Assembly (NCBI GenBank): GCA_964020155.1
Contig: OZ026546.1
Location: 41,001-105,000, forward strand
DNA length: 64,000 nt
Source of the DNA: Chondrilla cf. caribensis
Taxonomy: Eukaryota > Porifera > Demospongiae > Chondrillida > Chondrillidae
Direction of reading: 5' to 3'
The position numbers and the translations under genes are program-made. The notes under the pieces are model-generated. The model was not told where the DNA came from. It saw nothing but the letters and a program-made list of their open reading frames with translations, and searched no databases. This document shows, one piece after another, positions 11,929 through 27,212 of this stretch. Position 1 is the first letter of the stretch, and every line of letters starts with the position of its first letter.

Positions 11929-13705
11929 ATGGCGGATAGTAACAAGGAGAGTAAGCCCCTCATAGCCGCTAGAGAAAGAGGTTCGCGAAGATAGTGATTG
12001 GAGTGCCGAAGGAGTGACTTGAAACGTGATTTGTATCTCGTCCTTCCGTTGTTAGGTCCTGGCCCTGGCCGCTACGCTCTCCCATCGACTTTGGGATCTG
12101 TGAACCGCGACCCGACGAAGAACAGCAGCCCTGCTTACCGCTTTGGTATCAGATTGAATAACGCCAGTGAGTTGAGGCTGAAGTGACGTTGTAACGAATT
12201 GTGAACGGGAGATGGGGATTTTATTAGTTAGTTTGTTACAAACGATGTATTATTATTATTTGATTGTTTAATCTTAAATTTTATCCATTTTCTATGACAA
12301 TTCATTTATCATTCTAGTTGTGGGTGCATGTGGTTGGTATGTTCTGTAGTTGTGGGTGTGGCCATGGTGTCTTCTATGAACGCACACAGTATTTGATTGG
12401 CTTAATCCCTTTCTTTGTGCAGTGTTTAGGAAGGATGGCAGCCCAGGCCCAGGGTACTTTGTGGATCCCACTATATCGCGGTTTGGAAGAGATGGGAATC
12501 CCTCTTACTCTATTCTTGGGAGGCAGAAAGACCCAAGTGAGTTCATTGATCAGGAAGGTGTGCTGCAGAATAGAGTATAATGCTAACGATATCATATTCT
12601 TTGTTCTGAATAGACTCATTCAACTCCCCATCACCAGGGGCATACTACCCCGAGCAGGTACACCCTCAAGGAGAGAAGCATGCCCCCGTCTATTCCATGG
12701 GAGCTCGCACTCGCTACAGGAAGAGAGATGCCACACCGTCTCCTAACTCGTACACCCTTCCTTCTCTCCTTGGTAGCAAGGTCCCTAACAAGATGGCATC
12801 CAGTGCTTATTCAATGGCAGGCAGGCCAGTCACTGGGAGCTTCTCTGAGGACCTGGCCAAGACACCTGGACCCGGACGCTATGACCAGACAGTGGGCGAT
12901 GTGTACTGCAGGAAAGCACCAAACTATTCCATGCTGGGACGTCGCACCAAGGGAGGAGGTGTGTTCATACACTCCTAAGATAGAGTGATGTAACAAATGC
13001 ATATACTAGTCATGAGATCAAGTGTCACATGTGTTTGATCTATCAACTGTATTTTGTGGAATTGAAGTTCTAAGTAGTTTAAATATTTTGACCATCTTCG
13101 GAGATGGCTCTCATGAGAGTAACCTTCATGTACTTATAGATGACACATGTTCCTCTGCCCCTCCCTCCGTGGTTACTGACACACCCACTGCCCCTCCCTC
13201 ATGGTTACTTGGCACACCCTCTGCCCCTCCCTCTGTGGTTACTTGGCACACCCTCTGTCCCTCACTCCATGGTTACTTAGCACACCCTCTGTCCCTCACT
13301 CCATGGTTACTTAGCACACCCTCTGCCCCTCCCTCCGTGGTTACTGTCACACCCACTGCCCCTCCTTCCATGGTTACTTGGCACACCCTCTGCCCCTCCC
13401 TCTGTGGTTACTTGGTACACCCACTGCCCCTCCCTCTGTGGTCACTTGATACACCCTCTGCCCCTCCCTCTGTGGTTACTTGGTACACCCACTGCCCCTC
13501 CCTCCGTAGTTACTTGGCACACCCTCTGTGGTTACTTGACACACCCTCTGCCCCTCCCTCCACAGATGCTCACTACAATCCTGGTCCTGGTGCTTATTGT
13601 CCGGAGAAAGTACATGTGAACAAGAGAAGTGCCCCCACCTTCTCCCTTGGCATCCGTCACTCCGAGTTCATGACCCCTCTCATTGTAGAGGTCCCTGGAG
13701 AGTGA
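11929..13705 (+). CDS. ODF3/CIMAP-like SHIPPO-repeat protein
   Basis: Member of the outer dense fibre 3 / ciliary microtubule-associated protein family, found in sperm tails and ciliary axonemes. Exons 11929-11980, 12056-12166, 12423-12536, 12614-12958, 13566-13705 join to 253 aa, typical of ODF3 (about 254). It has the repeated Pro-Gly-Pro SHIPPO motifs (PGPGRYALP, SPGPGYFVDP, TPGPGRYDQT, NPGPGAYCPE) spaced by aromatic segments such as YSMGAR and YSILGR. It ends with FSLGIRHSEFMTPLIVEV, very like the ODF3 C-terminus. ATG at 11929 opens the first exon and has no upstream in-frame rival. Intron 4 holds a pyrimidine-rich minisatellite that ends at the acceptor. Confidence 0.93.
13150..13560. 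repeat. 32-bp pyrimidine-rich minisatellite ending at a 3' splice site
   Basis: Units of CCCCTCCCTCTGTGGTTACT type. The last CCCCTCCCTCCACAG is the acceptor of ODF3-like exon 5, so the polypyrimidine tract itself is repeated. Confidence 0.85.
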
Positions 13706-13827
13706 ACTGTTGAACATCTATGAACTGGGTCTATGTATTGTATTAGCACCACATGCACATGTATATATTATGTCAATATATTATATTATTCTTACCTAAT
13801 ACCGTAGTGAGATGGTCATAATATACT

Positions 13828-14300
13828 ATATACAGCCCAGCGATGGCAGACCTGTCCAGCTATGTATGTACAGTGATGGCAGACCTGTCCGCTATGTATG
13901 TACAGTGATGGCAGACCTGTCCAGCTACGTATGTACAGTGATGGCAGACCTGTCCAGCTACGTATGTACAGTGATGGCAGACCTGTCCAGCTACGTATGT
14001 ACAGTGATGGCAGACCTGTCCAGCTACGTATGTACAGTGATGGCAGACCTGTCCAGCTACGTATGTACAGTGATGGCAGACCTGTCCAGCTACGTATGTA
14101 CAGTGATGGCAGACCTGTCCAGCTACGTATGTACAGTGATGGCAGACCTGTCCAGCTACGTATGTACAGTGATGGCAGACCTGTCCAGCTACGTATGTAC
14201 AGTGATGGCAGACCTGTCCAGCTACGTATGTACAGTGATGGCAGACCTGTCCAGCTACGTATGTACAGTGATGGCAGACCTGTCCAGCTATGTATGTAGT
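13828..14300. repeat. 33-bp minisatellite, about 14 copies, intergenic
   Basis: Units of GTGATGGCAGACCTGTCCAG plus CTACGTATGTACA, nearly identical, lying between the convergent ODF3-like and MAEL genes. They give long false reading frames on both strands. The remainder of 13706-14463 is AT-rich flank without a visible gene. Confidence 0.95.
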
Positions 14301-14463
14301 GATAATAAGTCCTCATTAGTTCACAGCTGAGAGGACACAATCGATTGGTGTATTGACAGTGGAACATTAATCAAATACAATAATTGTGATCATGGTGTTA
14401 CTATTATTACATCGAAAAAAGAATGAGATTTGCAGTAATAAAATTATTATTCAAAGAACACAG

Positions 14464-16291
14464 TTATTTATTGTTGCCGTAGTAACCACAGGGGAGTTTT
14501 CCTGTAGGCCTGGGGAGATTAGCAAATCCAGGGGGTGGGGCTCTTGGCTGAGCCACACCCTGGTGAGGAAGGCGGTCTGGGCTGGGCCGGATGGGAGGAC
14601 GAGGGTTAGAAAACAGACGGGCTGCTGCTGTTGAAGGATTCCCCCAAACTCCCATTGGCATGGGCGTAGCCGTTAGAGTGGGTGTGGTAGTGTCTTCAAT
14701 CAGCTGGGGATTCCCCGACAGAGATGACAACTGGGCTGGAGAACCCTGTACCCACACACTGTTGGGAGGCCTGCTGATTGGTGGATAAGACGAGGGAACT
14801 AGTGAAGGTACCGGTGTGGGTACAGGTGTGGGTGTAGGCGATGCAGTGTCCAACACTCCGTGGGGTGTATTCGGTTGACGAAGGGCCAGCACCCCTCTAC
14901 CTCTTCCAATATTTCCTTTCCTTTCTTGAGAAGTAGGAGCTTGCATAACACCTCGTCCACCGACAGTTTTCGCAGAAGTGACACTGGGATTGCCACGTTG
15001 AGGTGGACCAGTCCTCCTAATGGAGCTTGAAGGTAAAGTGTATGTTTGGAACTGCACGGGTTCTTCCAACGGAAGGTGGTTGGTTGTGAGAGCTACATTG
15101 TATTTTGGACACAATTCTTCAGAGAACACAAAACTACAGGAACAAGAATAACCACCTATCACACTATTACTCAGGTAAACAGACTTTAATAACATCATCC
15201 GAATTAGAATGATGATCTGAAAGACAACACTACTTGGTTGCAATCCACTCAACAGATATCCACATACAATGCGCACTCACACTCACACACAATGCACACG
15301 CACACACTAAATCCCCCTACACATTGACATTGATCTACACACACCACATGACACTGACCAGTACTTCTTGACTGTGGAGAGAGCACAGTGATTGGATCCG
15401 TTCCTCTCGTGGTAGGGGCAGCGAACCCCTCGGCTGTGACTCCACTCTTCAGTCATTAACTTGCGCTCGGCAGAGAACACAGTGACTGAGCTCGCAGCAT
15501 CAACGTTCTGATCCAGTAGCTTGTACAGGATCTCTATCTCCTGCACAGACTGTGGTAGCATGTGGCCAACCTGGTCCTGCATCCACTCCAGACACTGTTC
15601 ACACATCACAGTTTGTGAACGCTACAGAGCACATTGACAAGCTGTACCATCAACAACACACACAGTACCCGGAGTAAACCCAGACATTGGTGAGTGGTGC
15701 AGTGGGTGAATGGGTCCTGTACAACTGGAGTGCGTGTGTACAGTTTCACCACATACTTCTTTGCATGCAGCCAGTGAGTGTGGGTGAGTGTGGGTGAGTG
15801 TGGGTGAGTGTGGGTGAGTGTGGGTGAGGGTAGTGGGTGAGTGTGGGTGAGTGTGGGTGAGGGTAGTGGGTGAGTGTGGGTGAGTGTAGTGGGTGAGTGT
15901 TGATGAGTGTAGTGGGTGAGTGTGGGTGAGTGTAGTGGGTGAGTGTGGGTGATAATGGTCAAGTTACTGTCTACTGACGTACCAATGCAAACAATGGATT
16001 AGAGTGTGGCTGGTGAGAGGGGTTGATAAAAGTCTCAATATTAGAAAGAATTTGCCGATAGTTGTCATCAGCTAGTTCAAAGGAAGTGATCGGTATCTGA
16101 TGTGTTTTGTCTGAATGAAGCTGACACTCATATCGGAAACCAAGGGGGATGGTCCCTGTAGGGGATTGAAACAAAGTCAGATCTAAAACACACACAGTGG
16201 TATGTGACCGGCTATAGCCGACAAAAATGCACTTGATTGCATGCAAACTAGGATCGATCCTTGATTGATCTATTGATTGATTCAAGCAAAC

Positions 16292-16339
<48 letters not shown>

Positions 16340-16932
16340 CACAGTCACCTGGGTCTATGAATGTATGGAATGTGTCCATTATTCCAGATTCCAACGAGTA
16401 CTTTGTAATGGCTACCTCCATGGGCTGATAGCGAAGATCCTGAGGCAACAGAACATGCCGATAGGTACAGACTGTGCACACACTCACACAACCACAAACA
16501 CCAGCCCTCGAAGAGCCTCTTAAATGTGGTAGGGTTGTGCATGTTTCAGTGACAACATTCAGCGGTATCAGCTGTTGTCTAAACACCTGTTGCCATTTCC
16601 CAGGTGGACACATGGATCTGGAGCGTAACATTTATTTATAAAATGGTCCACATTTACAGCACGTAACTTACAGCAGTCCTAGATGCAACCTCAGAAGGCC
16701 GAAACAGCTTGAATGGAATGAGATAAATGTTGATGCATGCAATTCACTCACATTTTGTCTCTGAAATATCATAATATATGTATGTGTAAAAAATACGTAT
16801 ACCCATGTTCCATTTGTAGGCTAAAGAGCTCTATTTTCCATGTAAATTTTGAGTATTGTTCAAAAAAGTAGTAGGGCCATTGTCCTACCTATTCCACCCG
16901 CCTTGCACACACAACACACACACACACATACA

Positions 16933-16995
<63 letters not shown>

Positions 16996-18621
16996 AGTTA
17001 CTCACAGTCTGATCCTCAGGCATTTCCAAAAGGTACTGGAAGTTGATAAAGTAAAATTCTTGTAAAACAGCTTCTAATGGAGACCACAAAATGCATGTAG
17101 TAATGGCTCAACAGCATGGAACTTACGTATTCATCACAAGTATGTATGTACAGGGAGTACAGGGGGTGTGGGAGTACAGGGAGTACAGTGTGCATGGTGT
17201 GTTAGAGATATGACCTCGTCCTTCTTTAATGATGGCCTTCAACTTCCATCTTTCCTTCTCCCTTCGTTCTTCAAGCTCAAGCATCGGCTCTCGACGTTCC
17301 TAAACACAAGAATAGTACATGACTGAGCCAAGCATTCCTAGGTGGTCCCAGGAGGTGGTCCCGGGAGGTGGTCCCGGGAGGTGGTCCCAGGAGGTGGTCC
17401 CGAGAGGTGGTCCCGGGAGCCAGTCCTTGATACAAGACTAACCAACGTTCACAGACCGATTCAAAAATTAGAAGGGTCATTAAAAGTCATAATAAACCAA
17501 CGCACTCCACAGGGAGGCGGGGTACACACTACACAGGGAGGTGGAGTACACACTACACAGGGAGGTGGGGTACACACTACACAGGGAGGCGGGGTACACA
17601 CTACACAGGGAGGCGGGGTACACACTACACAGGGAGGCGGGGTACACACTCCACAGGGAGGTGGAGTACACACTCCACAGGGAGGTGGGGTACACACTAC
17701 ACAGGGAGGCGGGGTACACACTACACAGGGAGGTGGAGTACACACTCCACAGGGAGGTGGGGTACACACTCCACAGGGAGGCGGGGTACACACTACACAG
17801 GGAGGCGGGGTACACACTACACAGGGAGGTGGAGTACACACTCCACAGGGAGGTGGGGTACACACTCCACAGGGAGGCGGGGTACACACTACACAGGGAG
17901 GCGGGGCACACACTACACAGGGAGGTGGGGTACACACTACACAGGGAGGTGAGGTACACACTACACAGGGAGGCGGGGTACACACTTAGCTCACAGACAG
18001 CAATTCTCCTTGATTGTCACGTCTGCCTTCCCTGACTGTGGAGGGACCAGAGGACTTCTCAACTTTAGCTCGATGCACATAGGGAGCACGCTCGGCCTCA
18101 GTCATTCTCTAGACGACACAAAGCAATAGAATCACATAAACAAGATATGAGATTTACTGTGGTCTGTATAAGGGACATAACCACAGTCCCTCCCCCACTC
18201 CCCGACCACGGCCCCTCCCCACTCCCCAACTCTGTAATGCAATATTCTCATAATCTATTCTCATTCTGATTCTACCCCTACCCCTACCCTAACCTGTTAG
18301 GATTAGGGTTAAGATTTATTATACGTACATTGTTTAATGCCCGGTCCATGCGCTACACTTGATCCCACTCTTCTAGCCACGCTAAGTGACCCTAGCTACC
18401 TAGTAAGACGAGCTGCCTACTACACTATTTAGAGGGTTTCACTACCAGAACGACAACAGCAAGGAGTTTTATTGCACTGAACTAACTATCCATCTTGGAT
18501 TGGCTATCCCAGGCAGATCCTTCATCGGTGGTCTCCTCTTCGTTAGTCTGAACACTTCTTCTTGAACGTCCAACATGAAGAAATAGAAGGCATTCCTCGG
18601 CTGCTTCTTTTTCGCGGGCAT
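14464..18621 (-). CDS. MAEL: Maelstrom (HMG box + MAEL domain)
   Basis: Germline piRNA-pathway protein that helps silence transposons. Exons (minus strand): 18487-18621, 17995-18108, 17215-17299, 17006-17073, 16349-16439, 15983-16155, 15359-15621, 14464-15133; all phases agree and give 532 aa. Residues 1-65 form the HMG box (MPAKKKQPRNAFYFFML ... PRWIRMTEAERAPYVHRA). The RNase-H-like MAEL domain follows: FYFINFQYLLEM, MEVAITKYSLESGIMDTFHT, FRYECQLHSDKTHQIPI, then CPYHERNGSNHCAL. The E, H, H and C expected for the family motif can all be placed. The C-terminal 220 residues are low-complexity, rich in Pro, Ser, Thr and Arg. AATAAA overlaps the last two sense codons and could be part of the polyadenylation signal. 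The start is only 148 bp behind the RPS19 stop. Confidence 0.95.
15776..15955. repeat. 10-bp-type minisatellite (MAEL intron 6)
   Basis: GTGGGTGAGT and GTAGTGGGTGAG units. Confidence 0.85.
17505..17990. repeat. 24-bp minisatellite starting at a donor (MAEL intron 2)
   Basis: About 20 units of CACAGGGAGGCGGGGTACAC type. On the gene strand the array starts within ten bases of the exon 2 donor. Confidence 0.9.
18275..18313. other. Telomere-like inverted motif
   Basis: CCCCTACCCTAACC is followed at once by GGATTAGGGTTAA, a small head-to-head pair of TTAGGG-like runs inside MAEL intron 1. Confidence 0.5.
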
Positions 18622-18769
18622 GTTGTACGCTTCGATGTCACAATACAACTCGCATATTGCGCAATTTTAAGCGGTTTAATTTAGTGTCCACTTCAATGGA
18701 ATAGAGAAAACTTGATGTAGTTAACAGTAACACCACAATGACAAAAAATTACAATATTCTATTGGTTAT
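18622..18769. promoter_or_regulatory. RPS19-MAEL spacer
   Basis: 148 bp must hold the RPS19 3' end and the MAEL promoter. It contains the palindrome ATTGCGCAAT (18656-18665). I see no AATAAA on the minus strand. Confidence 0.5.
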
Positions 18770-20478
18770 CTAAGACTTTGCAATCTTGGCTTGCATCACC
18801 TGCAGAGGAGAAAGAACTGCGATAAGAGATCATATTACTCCAAGGACAGCCCTTGGAGTGGGCAAGGATACTTCATCGGGTGAACACAAGTTTGTTTCAA
18901 TCGTTTGTAAGAGGACCACTGTAACCAACTATCAGAGCAATTTATCGTGTGTGGTAGCATTTAGTCTGAAATCATCATGTAATGATCACTACAAAGGCAA
19001 CCACTACAGTCCTTCCATGCAGCAGCCTCAGAAGTCTTGATCACTCATTCATCACACCAATACAGAATTAGCATGGTTAGGACATCACAGGCTACATCTG
19101 GACCACTTTGACTACATCTGGATCAGTTTGACTACATCTGGACCAGTTTGACTACATCTGGATCAGTTTGACTACATCTGGACCAGTTTGACTACATCTG
19201 GACCAGTTTGACTACATCTGGACCAGTTTGACTACATCTGGACCAGTTTGACTACATCTGGAGGCAGTGAATTCTTTTGGAAACTATACTAACACATCTG
19301 GGGACTGCAAAAGCACATTTGGAGATTACAAGAACACATCTGGGGACTGCAAAAGCACATTTGGAGACTATACTAACACATCTGGAGACTGCAAAAGCAC
19401 ATTTGGAGACTATACTAACACATCTGGAGACTGCAAAAGCACATTTGGAGACTATACTAACACATCTGGGGACTGCAAAAGCACATTTGGAGATTACAAG
19501 AACACATCTGGAGATTGTACAAACAATTATGGTGACTATAAAATCCCACGCAGAGACTAGAACACAGGTTATATCTCACCTGGCCTGCTATTCTGTCCAA
19601 GTCCCTCTGCCCGGTGGCAGTAATTCTTCTTCCACTATTGAAGGGAGGATGAGAATGATGACTCAGATCACACTCACACAGTGGACACACCCACTCACCC
19701 ATTATCAGGGTCTTCCTCTACAATTTTTAGCTTCTCCAGTGTTTGTAGAACATGTCTACAAACAGAAGACGATGCTCTTACAAATTTGGACGGTTGAGAG
19801 CCTCTCCTCTTGCGGCCTGGAGAACAGTAGAGCACTCACTAATCACGCCCCAATCACACCCAGAGTACTTCACCACTCCTCACCTCCATAAACTTTGGTG
19901 AGTGCTCCCACCCCAACTCCCCTGCGAAGGTAGATGTGTCGTGCTATGGAAGCCGCTCTGATGTAATACCAATCCTTGTCATACGGAGCTAGCTCCTTGG
20001 ACTTGCCCGTCTTCACATAGTCAATATAATGGGGCAATTTGGCCTTAGATCCACCTCTACACAAAATTGGAATAGGAATTCACCACGCTATACACACACA
20101 CACACACACACACACAATACACACACACATCATAAACATGGCAAGCATATTGTACACACAAAGCATACTCAACAGGTGGAGTACGCATATTCGCGGTGAC
20201 CTGGTACAGCGCACACACGTGACCTGACATGGTGTGGAACAGCCAAACTACACCGGAGAGGCTCAGTGAGGGACAAATGATGCGATGCATGATAAAACAT
20301 ACGTCAAATCGAACAAACTCGACAATAGTTTGAGACAAGGTTTGAGTTGCCTGAAGCCTGTAACAATCTTACTGCAAGTTAACCCGACTCACATCATCTG
20401 TTTCTTGAAATGTGCACTGAGTGCTTTTACGAAATCATGGGATGATACATCTTTTACTTTATTTCCTCCGAAAGGCAT
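18770..20478 (-). CDS. RPS19: 40S ribosomal protein S19 (eS19)
   Basis: Structural protein of the small ribosomal subunit head, needed for 18S rRNA maturation. Exons (minus strand): 20393-20478, 19884-20056, 19699-19816, 19580-19634, 18770-18799, in frame to 153 aa (human 145). Clear family stretches: [75 protein letters not shown] and [14 protein letters not shown]. The last exon encodes only VMQAKIAKS and a stop. The segment [17 protein letters not shown] matches the family position after YGG. The gene is divergent from TXNRD and lies directly upstream of MAEL on the same strand. Confidence 0.97.
19085..19500. repeat. Two minisatellites in the last RPS19 intron
   Basis: Positions 19085-19262 hold 20-bp units ACTACATCTGGACCAGTTTG. 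Positions 19280-19500 hold about 42-bp units alternating CATCTGGAGACTGCAAAAGC and CATTTGGAGACTATACTAA. The two share the ACATCTGGA core. Confidence 0.85.
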
Positions 20479-20770
20479 CTGAAGGAACAGCAGTGAGTGA
20501 TGTGAAATCATACATTCTACACAACATGTGAACTAATATACAAACACTTAAACTTCTCCAAAGTTTACAATTTACTGAAAAAACAAAATTCTCATAGGTT
20601 CGCCATACCTTAGAAAGACCACGTGAAAGAAATACTGCGCATGCGCGGTATCACATGCTTAGTGTTTCGCAATGTCTCGGCCTAGTCTAGCTAGCTGGAT
20701 GTTATTCGCGAACAGTAACGTACTAACGCGAACTAAAGAAGCTCGTCAATAAAGTTTAATCCTCTGTGGA
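20479..20770. promoter_or_regulatory. Bidirectional promoter RPS19 / TXNRD with an NRF-1-like site
   Basis: 292 bp between divergent ATGs. TGCGCATGCGCG at 20636-20647 is a perfect match to the animal NRF-1 palindrome YGCGCAYGCGCR, and an E-box CACGTG lies just before it at about 20620. NRF-1 control would suit ribosomal and mitochondrial genes; that is inference. Confidence 0.65.
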
Positions 20771-24435
<3,665 letters not shown>

Positions 24436-25460
24436 GCATCCACTGAACGTACAGAAAGTATATTTAGTGGTGAGGCTCATATCTGTACAGTGTCATATCT
24501 GTACAGTGTCATATCTGTACAGTGTCATCTGTACGGTGTCCTATATGTACGGTACTTTCTATTTTGCGGACGGTCCGCACGGACGGCGGACACATACAAA
24601 AGATAGGGACAGCAATTAGCGCCCGTTTAACTCCTATTCTGCGGACCTCACAAGATATTAATATGCTAAAAAGCGGACCGAGGTGTATTCCCAACCGGAT
24701 ACCATACATTGAAGCGGACTCAAGTGTAGAATACAGCAGTAACACTTTGTCATTCAGAGCCCCCAGCGTGACACCATAGACCCTACCGTCCGCATACTTG
24801 TCCGCGCTCCGTCCACAGTCCGCAGACTCCGTCCGCCGTCCGTGCGGACCGTCCGCAAAATAGAAAGTACCTATGTGTACAGTGTCCCTGTACAGTTCTG
24901 TACATCTCCCCATGTTGCACTGTAGTTTCCTCACACATGGTATGGTCCATCGCTTGCAGGATGCATGTACAGGATATGTAGCAGGTCTGCTGTATGGAGG
25001 GGTAGGATCTTAGCTCATTCTGTGCTGATGACAGCAAGGTGGGAAGTCAGTCTGATCCAGCTATGCTCGATGTACGCACAGCATCAATGAAAGAAGAATT
25101 GAACAGCAAAGTCACAAATATTGTTTCTAAAGATAATGCAAATCATCAATAATAATAAATTAAATAATATTGTTGTGGATCATTGATGTATACGTAAACT
25201 ATATTTGTACTAATAATGATGAAATCAATAACTACTGATAATTCGAGGTAAAAACTGAAGAAGATACTAAAATGAGAGAAGCAGCAGCCTCCATGGGAAC
25301 TGACCTGCATGAAGCAAAGTCGATTTACAGTCAACTATGATAGTAGATGAATGATATGCCGAAATGTTGTATTATTGTACGTACGCGTGCAGTAATTATT
25401 GTGGTGGGAAGCCATCCCCACGAACTGGCTGCGCAAGACTAGTGACCGAGAGCTGATAAA
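24436..25460. other. TXNRD 3' flank and COX15 upstream region
   Basis: Contains TCATATCTGTACAGTG repeats (24478-24545), the foldback element at 24551-24871 and AT-rich DNA with AATAAA near 25150. The Sec machinery requires a SECIS in the TXNRD 3' UTR, but no segment gave a convincing kink-turn core plus paired helix by eye. Confidence 0.5.
24551..24871. mobile_element. Foldback/MITE-type element with 41-bp perfect terminal inverted repeats
   Basis: The left arm 24551-24591 starts GGTACTTTCTATTTTGCGGA and is mirrored exactly by 24831-24871. The flanks CTATATGTAC and CTATGTGTAC look like a 9-10-bp target duplication with one difference, which fits a Mutator- or hAT-like origin. It has no coding capacity. 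It sits in the 3' flank of TXNRD. Confidence 0.85.
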
Positions 25461-26768
25461 ATGGCCGGAATTGCTCTACGCGTTTCATGTTTGGGTCCGA
25501 GACTTCAGGTATGGTATGTGAGCAGGATGAGTGGTCTATCTGGTTTGGTCCGGTCAACACCTCTCAGCTAGGTGTGGAGATGCTTCCATCATAGACCCTG
25601 AATCCTTCCATCATAGACCCTGAATCCTTCCATCATAAACCCCGAATGCTTCCATCATAGACCCTGAATCCTTCCATCATAAACCCTGAATGCTTCCATC
25701 ATAGACCCTGAATCCTTCCATCATGGACCCTGAATGCTTCTATGTCTCCGTAGGTGGTGTGTAGTAAAGGATTGTCATCGGTCATTGGTAATGCCACCAG
25801 GATCAGACTTCATGGCAGTGGGAGGGCTATGAATATCATTTTGAGAAGAGTCAACTCAAGTCAGATAAGCCGACAGCAGAAGACCATGGGAATGTGGTTG
25901 CTAGGATGTTGCGGGATGGTTGCCGGGGCAGTGTTACTAGGTAATGTCACTATGACAGTGCATGTTAGTGTATATTCATATAAAGTCTACCGTGATATTA
26001 TGAGTTGAGAGTGAATCCCTATATAATTTGTAGGGGGTGTGACCAGACTAACTGAGAGTGGTCTATCAATGACTGAATGGCACTTGATCAAAGGAATGAA
26101 ACCTCCTCGTAGCCAATCAGAGTGGGAGGAAGAATTTGAAAAATACAAACAGTTTCCAGAATACAAATTGTAAATGATATTCATTGTTTTGAGTGTTCAT
26201 ATCACTACATCATCATAATGTGAAAGTGTCATCTGTACAGTGCTGTTGTGTCATCTGTACAGTGCTGTTGTGTCATTTGTACAGTGCTGTCCTGTCATCT
26301 GTACAGTCCTGTTGTGTCATCTGTACAGTCCTGTCCTGTCATCTGTACAATGCTGTTGTGTCATCTGTACAGTGCTGTTGTGTCATCTGTACAGTCCTAT
26401 TGTGTCATCTGTACAGTACTGTCCTGTCATCTGTACAATGCTGTTGTGTCATCTGTACAGTACTGTCCTGTCATCTGTACAGTACTGTCCTGTCATCTGT
26501 ACAATACTGTCCTGTCATCTGTACGTACAGTGTTCACAAAGATCTAACTTTGGAGGAATTCAAAAGGATATTTTACATGGAGTATGCTCACAGGATGTGG
26601 GGTCGTATGATAGGTCTAGCCTTCTTCATCCCAGCTGGAGTGTTTGCCGCTAGAGGGTGGATGACACCGGGGATAAAGGGGAGGGTGGCATTTCAAGGAA
26701 GTGTCCTACTGTTTCAGGTGTCTGTGTGTGTGTGTGTGCGTGTGTGTGTGTGTGTGCGTGTGTGTGTG

Positions 26769-26833
<65 letters not shown>

Positions 26834-27177
26834 TGATCCTAACTTGTAGCCTTGCTGTCCTACCCTGGTAGGGGCTGTTAGGGTGGTATATGGTGAAGAG
26901 TGGTTTGAAGGAGGACCCTGGGTCACAAGACATACCTCGGGTCAGCCCCTACCGACTGGCAGCACACCTGGGAACAGCACTGGTCCTCTACACTTCAATG
27001 CTGTACACCTCCCTAGGGCTGCTGTGCCCTCCTCAACCACAGGTCAGGGAGGATTTGTATGTGCAGAGTTGACACACATGACATAGCTGGTGATGCATGT
27101 AAAGCTTGTTGAAAGCACGTTACACATCACGCATGCATTAGAAACCATTTTATTTAACTCGCTTGCTCACTCACTCA

Positions 27178-27212
<35 letters not shown>

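Noticed and set aside
16500..16640. Possible extra MAEL exon (SMCPPGKWQQVFRQQL)
   Set aside because: Exons on either side join in phase and match the family spacing without it.
25015..25065. ATGA ... TGA segment after TXNRD as SECIS
   Set aside because: Only about 21 bases lie between the two core halves and no inner helix forms; too short for a SECIS.
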